Below are positions 32,590-44,482 of a DNA stretch of 64,000 bases, piece by piece. Source of the DNA: Hydractinia symbiolongicarpus (taxonomy: Eukaryota; Cnidaria; Hydrozoa; Anthoathecata; Hydractiniidae); assembly GCF_029227915.1 (NCBI RefSeq), contig NC_079880.1:9761501-9825500 (forward strand), written 5' to 3'. The first letter of the stretch is position 1, and each line of letters starts with the position of its first letter. Below the pieces are notes generated by a model that saw nothing but the letters and a program-made list of their open reading frames with translations, was not told the DNA's origin and searched no databases. Made by a program: the position numbers and the translations under genes.

Positions 32590-32715
32590 GGAATTTCTTT
32601 TAATTCGTTACCTAAGTCACATGAGTATAAAAAATTTCTCTAAAATATTTAAATTATTTGCATTTAGAACTTGTGAGTCATAGTCATTAGGGAGTATAGT
32701 AATTACGTATCAATA
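32590..32715 (+). repeat. Direct repeat left of the peptide locus (partner 37081-37205)
   Basis: About 125 bases that recur at 37081-37205 in the same orientation. The block TAGTCATTAGGGAGTATAGT plus AATTACGTAT is identical in both. The two peptide genes and the piggyBac-type MITE lie between the copies. Confidence 0.85.
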
Positions 32716-33203
32716 AATCTGATGTTATAATTTATTGTTAATTTTCTTCATTTAATGAGGATGAATAAAATTAACAATTAAATATAACATTGTATCCCAT
32801 AATGAGCGTAGCGTCTTAAAACGATTAAATATTGAAAGATTTAAATGACTCTTGTCAGTAGAAGTTCATATTTTGATAGACGAATAATTCTTCACATCAG
32901 GAGAGAACGTTTTTGGAAATAAGTAAGAACATACCTGTACAATCAACCTCGTTCCAAGGGTATTTCGTCTTGTTGGTAAGTAAGAACGGTTCAGGGACCG
33001 CAATACCCTGTGAAAAGGTTGTTGTACATTTGCGCATCTTACTTAGGAAAACGTGCAATGTGTAACACCATCTATTTGCATTTCTTACATCTGCATTTCA
33101 CTTGCGTGTATGGCTTTTTGTAAATTTTTTTTGCTAAATAACTTTATAATCATACTTACAATTTTACTTATTCATACAACAATTTTATTTAGAACCAATC
33201 AAT

Positions 33204-33437
33204 ATGAAAGTTGAAATCAAGCTTCTGCTACTTCTGTTGTTAATTACAAGTTGTTTACAGCTTCAAACAGATGCTGTGAGATTTTATCGTCGCTTCTTAA
33301 GACGAGTGAATAGAGGACACCATCCAACAGGCAGAATGCATCCGCCCTTTCGTTGTCGTTACATTTGGGTGAAAAAGTTATTTCGTTATGACCGTTATAA
33401 GATTTATCGATGGGTGAGAGTGAAGCGATGCTCGTGA
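33204..33437 (+). CDS. Secreted cationic Arg/Tyr/His-rich peptide, paralogue A
   Basis: A 77-residue protein. Residues 1-24 are a clear signal peptide (MKVEIK, then seven leucines, ending LQTDA). The mature part of about 53 residues has 14 Arg, 4 Lys and one Asp, a net charge of about +17 without counting His. It has two cysteines (51 and 76), enough for one disulfide, plus the motifs RMHPPFRCRYIWVKKLFRYD and IYRWVRVKRC. The size, signal peptide and charge suggest a host-defence or other extracellular peptide, but no known family is recognised. Paralogue B at 35428-35661 has an identical first 24 residues and a diverged mature part, as often seen in defence peptides. An AG acceptor (TTTTATTTAG) lies 11 bases before ATG, so a 5' UTR intron (possible donor at 32975) or trans-splicing is likely. 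Confidence 0.75.
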   Translation: MKVEIKLLLLLLLITSCLQLQTDAVRFYRRFLRRVNRGHHPTGRMHPPFRCRYIWVKKLFRYDRYKIYRWVRVKRCS

Positions 33438-33567
33438 AGAAAGAAAGGTTAAAAATTAGTGCTTTCTGTATGCATGGACTTCTCTGCACAGTATTTATTG
33501 CCTTTTCGAATTATCATTTTCTTGTGATGTCTTGGTTTGCGCAAAGTTGCTAACAGTGACATTATTA

Positions 33568-33573
33568 AATAAA
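33568..33573 (+). promoter_or_regulatory. Polyadenylation signal of peptide gene A
   Basis: AATAAA about 130 bases after the stop codon, giving a compact single-coding-exon transcript. Confidence 0.55.
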
Positions 33574-34022
33574 ACAGTATGGAAAGTACAAGATTGAATA
33601 CTGCGTTTACTGTGGTACAAGCACTAAAAACATGTCAATCTTTTTAAATTTTTTGAAGCTTTTGGTTAACAATTTAAATGGCATGAAGGGTAGAAAGTGA
33701 AGTTAGACAAGGAGTAAAATATAAAAATATAAAGTCTTTTGTAAAAAAATAATTATTTCTGCGATTACGATCTTATCATATCATCCGATAACAAAAACTT
33801 ATACTACATAACCTTATTTTGATCTTAGTTGTAGGAAGGTTGAATTATTTTATAAAATTATTGATAATTGTAAAAAACTAATAAATTCGTTGTATTTATT
33901 GTTTAAATCAAAGTATAAGTGTTGGTTTGGGCAGCAACATTTCGTTGATTACCCTTTTTATATTTGGAAATGGCCGACCACGCCATATTGAAGATAAAAT
34001 GTAACGTAGCTTTTCAATTTAA

Positions 34023-34726
34023 CCCTATTCGGTCCGGGTGGCGGATTCCGCCCCGCTGACGGTTTATTTCTAATAACTCCTTATTGCTATGTTATATGGA
34101 TATGAAACTTACTGAGTTTCAATATTTATCTATTAGACTGTATGCCAAATTTTTACATCCCATATTTTTCAAAGGCTTTGATATTGGCCATTACTCGAAA
34201 CTACCCCTAAAAATCTCTATGAAATCCTTATAATGGGGAAAATTTAATAACTTCTGTTAGGATTATCCTTAGAACTTAAAACTTGCAACACGACTTTGTT
34301 TTATTAAGAAGAATTTCACATAATTTGGACACGTGATTAATCCGATTTCCCGATTTCGTCGGATTTTACCCGAAAATCTGAAAAAAACGGATTTTCGGAC
34401 AATTTTTGGCAATTTTTTATGCGATCCACGTAAAAACCGGAAAATATGTTGAATACCTTTTATTTAGCTTTCCGAAACTTCAAACAGAATGCAAAAATTC
34501 GCTCTAGAACAAAAGTAATTAAATTTTAAGCAAATAGTGGCATTTTAGCATATTTGAAGCTTCTGATGACGACGCAAGCAAAAATTTATTGCTGCCATTT
34601 TGTTCCTTTTATGATGTACTATAAGCGTTTTATTCAATTTGAACAACCCTATAAAAAGTTATTCAGGGGGGGGGGGCGGATTCCCCCCGGTGATAGTATG
34701 TTCGAAAAACCCCGGACCGAATAGGG
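34023..34726. mobile_element. piggyBac-type MITE
   Basis: TTAA (34019-34022), then the terminal CCCTATTCGGTCCGGG. At the other end is the exact reverse complement CCCGGACCGAATAGGG, then TTAA (34727-34730). TTAA duplication and ends starting CCC are the signature of the piggyBac superfamily. The 704-base interior has no transposase and contains GC-rich subterminal stretches (GGCGGATTCCGCCCC, and a G run near 34671). Perfect termini suggest fairly recent activity. Confidence 0.88.
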
Positions 34727-35380
34727 TTAAAACGGATGTGACCACAAAGAGTTAAGTCATAAATCTTTAATATCGTAGCGCTTAAAACGAAACAAAACAT
34801 TATCTAAAAACGTATTTTTGTTAATTTTTCGCATACTATGCAAAAAACAAATCTTTTGGCAAAACGCCATGTAGCTTGGTTTTAGCCAAAAGTTTTATTG
34901 CATGTTTGGGGACTGACAAACACTGTGGTCAAATGTTCCTAAAATATTATTTTTTGCAAATCATTTAAATTCAGGTGAGTGTATTGTTTGCCCCCAGATG
35001 TGATGTGACCATTACCACAAGTGTGTCATTCTTTTTTTCCCTTTTCTCTATGCTATTCAAAACTTAAAAAAAATCATTGCTAGGCTAAGTGAAAACATAG
35101 AAGCGTTCAACCTTATACCGCTTCAATGACATTTAAAGTCAAAAGAAGGGCGGGGAGGCGTTACAGCTCGTCTTACTACACGGGTGTTTTGAGACGAAAT
35201 AACCTTGTTACAATTTATGATATGCAATGCCACATCCAGATTATAACCTGAAAAAGATATAACGATTTATATTTCTCGACTCAAATTTGTTTTTGATTGT
35301 TTTTTTTGTTTTCTCTATAAAGCTCTACATTTATAAAAAAAGCATGCTTACAAAATAAAAAAATTAGTATTGGATAAGTG

Positions 35381-35386
35381 TTTATT
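35381..35386 (-). promoter_or_regulatory. Polyadenylation signal of peptide gene B
   Basis: TTTATT on the + strand, i.e. AATAAA on the - strand, about 42 bases past the stop of gene B. Confidence 0.5.
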
Positions 35387-35427
35387 CAACATAATATATC
35401 TAGAACAATGTTTAAAACTCGCTTTTT

Positions 35428-35661
35428 TCACCAGCAGCGCTTTACTCTCACCCATCGATAAATATTATAATGTCCATAACGAAACAGTCTTTTTATCCAA
35501 TAATGGCGACAACGGACTGGCGGATGCATTCTAAATTTTGGACGATATCCTCCACGCACTCGTCTAAGGAAGTGATGACGAATTTTCTTTGCATCTGTTT
35601 GAAGTTGCAAACAACTTGTAATTAACAACAGAAGAAGGAGAAGCTTGATTTCAACTTTCAT
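35428..35661 (-). CDS. Secreted cationic Arg/Tyr/His-rich peptide, paralogue B
   Basis: 77 residues, opposite in orientation to paralogue A and tail-to-tail with it. The signal peptide (1-24) is identical to A. The mature part has 13 Arg, 5 Lys and no acidic residue, a net charge of about +18. Both cysteines (51 and 76) are kept. Conserved blocks are FLRRV, RMHPP, RCR, LFRY and IYRWVRVKRC; substitutions concentrate in the first 20 mature residues. An AG (ATGATTTAG) stands 11 bases before ATG, the same distance as in A. Amphipathic aromatic/Arg patterning fits a membrane-active antimicrobial peptide, but this is inference; it could instead be an extracellular matrix or capsule peptide. Confidence 0.75.
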   Translation of the reverse strand: MKVEIKLLLLLLLITSCLQLQTDAKKIRHHFLRRVRGGYRPKFRMHPPVRCRHYWIKRLFRYGHYNIYRWVRVKRCW

Positions 35662-37753
35662 GCTTATTCGATCTAAATCATAAAATGTTTTTACATATAA
35701 ATATTCTTAATTTTTATTTTTAAACTTTTTTAAAAAGCTGTGATCAAGAATTGACGACTGTTTAACATATTAAAGCCTGTTCTACAATTAATTCTTTTAT
35801 ATATTTTTATTTTTTATTTGGTTTTCGCATTGCATACCGCTTATTACTTTCATTTTTAGTGAGAAATGAAATACTTGCAAATGAAGATACAAACGTTTGA
35901 CATTTTTAGTTTAAAATTATTTAATTTAAAGTTCTATAAAAAAAAGAAATACGGCACAATTATACATAATAATAAACTCGAGGTTTGTAAAATTTAGTCG
36001 GGAAAAAGGGATTAGATTTTGTACTGGTGCATTAAATATCTTTACTGACTAAGATGTTATTAAACCTTTTTACAAATACCTTTAACTGATAAAAATGTTC
36101 GAATTACGTTAAAAAAACGTGGTGGAGGTGGTTGAAATCATAGCACTCCATGTTCGACCTGGCACTAGTGTTTCCGATAGGACTTGTTTTCCCACTTAAA
36201 TCCGTTGCTAGCATATATATTTCTATTCAACAATTAGTTTTATAGAAGCCTAACTTTCTAAAAATAAAACACATCAAAATCTTGGGGAGGGAGTTTATTC
36301 CGAGGTTATCACATATATTTTATTTCCTACTTACCTATACAAAAAACTTCTGTTTGTACTTCAAGAAATATTTTTCTGTCTTCAAACACCAGTAATTACT
36401 TTGATATATTGTTTCGTTACGTAATCAATTGTTAGAGTTAATTGATTTAATTTGCAGTAATTATATTAATGACTCTTAAAGATAATTGCCTGCATTCATA
36501 CGGAGCGGTTTGGGTACTAGTGCAGTATTTTTGGTTTCATTTCTTGTAAGTTAATGGCCAAATCTGTTTCTTGATAAATTTTTCATAAAGAAGAATTCTT
36601 TAACTCTACTTTACCTTTAACTTTTCAACAAATTTTTCTAGTATTGTCACTATTTGAAATACTGCCCATGAAAATAGCAAGCTACTGCATATGAGTGCAT
36701 GCTAATTCTTATCACCATATTTTTAATCCTTAAAAGTAATTTGATGGCTCAGGGATGACTATATTCGCGGCGAATAATCAAATGTCAAACGGAGACACTT
36801 ATCTTGAAGAAAAAAAAATATCAATTTCAAGCCTATTCATGCTGGTCTATCTGGGTTCTCCTAAACGCGTTTGCAAGGAGGTGAACTCCCCCTTCTGTAA
36901 TTTCTACAGGTGATGTTGATGGAACATGAAACTAATCGCAAGCGTTGTTTAGAACCACAAAAGAAAGAGCTTGAAAGAAAAAATCACAGCTACAAAAAGT
37001 TTCAGGGGCATTGGGCTAATGTTAAACAAATGTTGAGCATCCCCTCCCATGAAAGAAGTATAATGAGCTCTTTTTCCCCGAGAATTTTTTCAATTCGTTT
37101 TCCAAGTCGCATATGTAAACAAATTTCTCCAAAATATTTCAATTATTTACATTAAGAACTTGTGAGTGATAGTCATTAGGGAGTATAGTAATTACGTATT
37201 AATGAACTATAGAGATTAAGCGATTTCTAGCGCATCTAAAACAGATTAAACAAGGGGGAACACTAATGGACTTCTAAACCCTAAAAATCTAATAACTAGT
37301 ACACACCAACATAACTGTGTTTTACAACTTAATATCCAAGTTCCTTTTAGCAACATTCTTACAAAGTCATGGCTTTCTGAAGTTTTAAGAAATAGTTTCA
37401 GAGTAATCCTAAATCTTTTACATACTATCTTAGTGCCAACATTTTGTAATTAACGGATACTGACCGGTTTTGATGTTGTACTGCAAAATACAAAGCCTAA
37501 GGTCAAACAATTTAACGTTGCTTCCCTCGACTTACGACATACTGCATACCTGTACTTAAGCACTCCACCTGAATGTGCGGCACAGTTTACAGATCTTATT
37601 AATCGTATCACAATACATTCAACGCCGGTTAACACAGTCACTTGTAGCTAAACCCAGTGTTTCTTAAAAAAAGTTTAATTAACTAGGCTATGTTTGCTGT
37701 GATTTCCTAATTGTATATAATATCCACCTGTAAAGTTTTGTATATATATTCAA
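35662..37753. other. No gene seen; contains the right-hand copy of the flanking direct repeat
   Basis: 37081-37205 matches 32590-32715. The preceding part (36770-36905, with AATCAAATGTCAAACGGAG) also resembles 31675-31810, so the duplicated unit is larger than 125 bases. No exon is supported. The promoter of peptide gene B must lie just right of 35661. Confidence 0.5.
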
Positions 37754-37824
37754 GCCCTATTGGTTTAATGGTTCTTGCACTTGTGCAAATGAAAGATCCA
37801 GGCTCAAATCCTGGACAGCATGAA
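37754..37824 (+). repeat. tRNA-derived SINE head
   Basis: A-box-like TGGTTTAATGGTTC and B-box-like GGCTCAAATCCTGG lie at tRNA spacing. Its frame reads GSNPGQ, a peptide commonly produced by such tRNA-like repeats. The acceptor arm is not paired, so it is not a functional tRNA. Confidence 0.5.
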
Positions 37825-38140
37825 AAAGCATATTTATCTTGCATCCACAACCACTTTATATGCCACAAAAATTCCATGTTACAAATCATCCTTTAAGAAT
37901 AAGACCCACTAAATATTTTCACTTGCGAACCTAGGGTACCTTGCCCCCACGGCTCCGCAATTCTTTCTATATTGCTTGCGGAGCAGAAGAAAGCCGTTTT
38001 CCTCATTAAATAAGGAAAGTAAAAGTAAGGTGGAGGGTGTACAGGACTTATATACGATTATCGCACCTTGTCCCCCTACACATCAAAAATATAAAACATT
38101 GTGCCATTTTTTTGTCAATTTTCCTGCTATTTAATATAAA

Positions 38141-40624
<2,484 letters not shown>

Positions 40625-42149
40625 TACAGTCAACGGTCGTTATCTCGACCTTCTCGGGATTTGTGGAAAAGGTCAAAATCACCCTCTTCCCATGGTTTTT
40701 TTGGTTTATTGATATGAGAGAAGACGACGAACAATACTCTGGTATCTTTGAGTGATTTTTGGGCCAATATATGGCCAGATAATGCGAACGCGTCATAAGG
40801 AATACGTTAATTTATGCGATCAAAAAAATGGCGGTTAGAAAATTTATGTTCCAGCAATAAAAAACATACTGATAATTGTATTGTCTCACGAGTGAAAAAA
40901 TATAGGAAAAATTATCTTGGCAACGCAATAAACACCAAAATGTTGGAAAAGAAGTCGTGCTGTTTCATGTAAATGTTACATAATACTTTGATAAAGTTTA
41001 GCTAGCTGTGCTGAATAGAATTTTATTTAGCTAGATAGTTCATTTTGTTTAGATTTCAATTTCAGTTTATGGAATAAGTTTTTATTTTTGTGACGTTCTA
41101 AATCCTACAGAAAGAAACAAGGGAGTGAAGAGAAGAGCAGGATAATTTCTGAATATGTGTAGACAGCTTCAGATTACAACAGCCTGCTTTAGATATATAG
41201 CTGCATTTGGAATGGAAATAAAGTATATGTTGTTTTTAGTGGAGTTATGGGTCATAAATTAATTAGAAATGAAGTTTATATTATAGAACAAAAGCTTCTA
41301 TGATTGGTACAATTGTTGAAGTCTCGCTTCATAGATATTCAGTAATCTTGAAATTTGTTTACCAAATGTTTTAGATAGTTTACGAAAGTTTCTGACCGTT
41401 CTGTTACGTGAAAAATCAGAACTATTAAGAAATACTTTAGGAGAATTAATTTTTGTGAGTACTAATTTTCGAAACACTTTTAAACATTTATGAGAACTAT
41501 TTTTTTGTAAAGTTAGAAGGTTAAAATATCTTTTTAATTTGGATACATTAACAAGTACGAGTCTATGTACTGAAAGAGATAAAGCTAAAAGTAACCATAC
41601 TTTTTGCCAAAAGTATGATTGAAATAAAGTCTTGAAACTTGGCATGTTTATAGGCTGGTTTAAAAAAATTTGAGACAAAATATTTTCACTATTATCATAG
41701 TTTTTGAGTTCATGTTTTAACCAGGGACACCAATAAACGATTTTGACAGTTATATCAATTTTGTAAGTATACAAAAATACATGTACAAAAATTTGAGTCT
41801 AAGTGTTATGTTAGGGCCTAAACAAAAAATTGTGCCATGTTTGATTGGTACAAACCAGTTTTATATTCTTCTATTTTTTTGAATCTTCCACAATTGTGTT
41901 GTAAAATTGTATTGGAGAAAGCCCATAAAAAAGGTCACTAAATACCGGCTGCGGGTAGGTTGATTTTACCTGCCCCTGCATGAATCAGTTAAGTTAGTTA
42001 TAAAATTCAGGGATTTTTTAGAGACGCTAGATGATCCTGTGAATCTGATGTGAAACAAATATTGCAAGTCTTTGGGAGAATTTTTATTAAGGAACAAAGA
42101 AACAAAGTTTCTAATCTTCCCTGCAAATTTTACTATAAAAAAGATAAGC

Positions 42150-42480
42150 TAGCTACAATCGTGGTCACAATATGTTGGGACAAGAAAACGAATTTCGAAT
42201 TTGGCTACCACAAGTAATTGCCTAGGCTCATTCTATGTTAGATTCACACATCTTGAACTTGTCAAAGTTCACTTGTCAATGTTCAGAGTGGACTTACGAC
42301 TTTCATAAAATGTGCTAATTGTTGCTGACATCATCAAGGCCATTAATCACGAATTTCGGGTTCTTTGTGGTCCCCGACGTGAATTATTTTGATGTGTGAG
42401 CATGCTAAAAAATGTCACTAGCAAGTTTTCAAAGCTCTCTGCCTGGCTTACTTGTGTGCAAAGGTAGCAACTTTGCAGCC
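42150..42480 (+). repeat. Interspersed repeat, copy 2 (partner at 4165-4450)
   Basis: Same order of blocks as the 4.2-kb copy: GCTACAATCGTGGTCACAAT, CCACAAGTAATTGCCTAGG, GTGCTAATTGTTGCTGAC, CTGCCTGGCTTACTTGTGTG. An extra stretch of about 55 bases follows ATTCACACATCTTG. Confidence 0.7.
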
Positions 42481-43378
42481 TGCTGGCTGCAGAGTATTGA
42501 CTGTTTGACTCTTTCGTCCATATTTGGCCACGATTGTAGCCAATAACTAAATGTAAACAAAATACCAAGCTAAAATATATAAAGATAGCTTTCATCAATA
42601 CGTCTAAATTAGGTTTTTGATCACCAACTACGTGCAAAACATATTAAAACATTGTTAGCTAGCTAGCTACATAAGACTTGTTTTTCTTATGCCAGTAGCC
42701 TACTTTATTATGCCGCTACCTTCTCTCTTAATGTGCAATGCGACATCATGAACCAACCAGTGATGTTTCAATAAATCTGAAAAAGTAAAACCAAACGTTT
42801 TTTATAAATGTAACTCAGCTTTATAACAAAGTTTTGTTGTTCACAAAATACAAAATCGCTGCTCAATGCGCCATTTTAATCTTGACCTGAAAATGTGCTG
42901 ACTAAAGAAAAAGTCGTAATAATTAAGCGAAAATGTGAAAGCCAATGATATTACAAAACCAGGTCAACGATACCAGAGTATTTTTCAACGTCATCTCTCA
43001 TGTCAAAAAGGCAAAAAGCCCTTGGGGCGAGGGTGGGTGGAGATAAGAAAAAAAATCGAGATAAGGAAAGTTTTTTATTAAATTATTAAAATTTTTAATT
43101 TTGGTGAAGGATGGATTATTATTCAGAAGAATCAGTTATTACTATTTTTATGCTATATGTATTTAATCATTTGAAAAAATTCAAAACGCTAATTATTTAC
43201 AGAGGATTCCAAACGCTGTAATAAAGAGCGCATGTCGTTGCCATTGCCGCCAAAAAGGGATCAAGTTTTTAACGTTTCTATGGCAACGTCAATATCGATT
43301 TTTAATGGCTTTTAATGAGTTCATCTTATACTTTAATTTCGTTATCATTATTCTCCTCCTCTTTGTCGTCTACGTCTA

Positions 43379-43555
43379 TTACAAAATGGATAAATTCTTT
43401 ACTTGTGACCGGGGTAATCTGTTGCGATAGTCAATGCCAACAAATTCCTCTCCTGTTATCAAGTTGGGATCCTCTACTTGTAAATCCGCTAGCTTTTCTT
43501 TTGAATCTTTAAAGGGATCATCATTATCTTCAATAGCATCAATCTGATACTTGGT
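43379..43555 (-). pseudogene. Remnant of a Tigger/pogo transposase C-terminus
   Basis: A 58-codon open stretch on the - strand reads TKYQIDAIEDNDDPFKDSKE and then KLADLQVEDPNLITGEEFVG, ending at TAA. Acidic DDPF-type tails following the DDE domain are usual in pogo/Tigger transposases, and the position inside matching terminal repeats agrees. The catalytic domain is not recoverable upstream. Confidence 0.5.
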
Positions 43556-43831
43556 AGAAATTTAAAATAACACAAAATTGTAAATATTCAAAATCTTGAT
43601 TTTGAGAAAGTTTGAGAGATTCGACGTTCGAATGTTTTTCTGATCGATTTTTTTTGTGTGGCGGAATCCGAAGTTTTTAGAAAAGGTCGAGATGACGTGA
43701 TAAAATGTACTCAAGGGACCGTAAAATTAGGTCGAGATAAGAAAAGTTAGAGATAACGGGCGTAGTCGAGATATTAGACGCGTTTTAGCCTAGAGGAGGT
43801 TGAAATGCCGAGATAACGCGCATCGACTGTA

Positions 43832-44482
43832 ATATTTTTTAGTATGTGATATCGCTAAAAAAAATTAACGCGTAGGTTGATATATCTATTGTGATGAATA
43901 GGTGTTTCTAGGACCTAAGGGGATGGAGAGAAGGAAACGAAACTCGAATTAAAAGTGCCACGAATCTATTAAATTCTCTATTGTTTTTCAAAACAATAGA
44001 AACATGAGCCCGAGGTTGGCGACCCAGTTTTTCTGCGCAAAATTAATGAGATTCCATTTTCTCCTAACTAACTCCTCAGAATAAATCATTTTTGTTTGGC
44101 TTCAATACAACACATTATGCTGCTATTTAAACTTCTAATTGAGGGTGTGCTGATTGTGGGCATGTAGCTAGGACACAGGTCTTGGACACAGTTAAACTTA
44201 CAGGGTTAATAGAGAAGCGTGTACGAATTTATTCGCATCTTTACTTGTAGTAACCTTTTACTAAATAACTAAGTTAGTTTATGACACTATTACGATACAA
44301 GAAATATTTTCATGATATTAGAATGCAACGTAAAGTCTAAAACTAAAACTAGTGTAATGTCTAAAGTGGACTTGATTTGTTAACGACAACTTGAATAAAA
44401 AAAAGAACGGGAACAAAATTATATCAAAGCAAATCGTTCTGTGAAGACGCTGTCTATCATTCGTTAGATACGTGTTATATTT
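43832..44482. other. Intergenic, nothing recognised
   Basis: AT-rich sequence between the pogo-like element and the reverse transcriptase relic. A short inverted pair, TCTATTGTTTT/AAAACAATAGA, lies at about 43977-44001. Confidence 0.3.

Larger units (their letters stand above)
40627..43829. mobile_element. pogo/Tigger-like DNA transposon, degraded
   Basis: The left end TACAGTCAACGGTCGTTATC, continuing TCGACC, and the right end, reverse complement TACAGTCGATGCGCGTTATC, continuing TCGGCA, are inverted repeats of about 24 bases with a few mismatches. TA lies at 40625-40626 and 43830-43831. CAGT termini followed by GTTATCTCGA are typical of pogo/Tigger elements. The right subterminal region repeats TATCTCGA several times. 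A remnant of the transposase C-terminus is on the - strand at the right. Another interspersed repeat (42150-42480) is nested inside. Confidence 0.65.

Noticed and set aside
41298-41774. 158-residue - strand open frame
   Set aside because: Lies inside the pogo-like element; no DDE motifs or helix-turn-helix can be seen, and the composition matches AT-rich noise.
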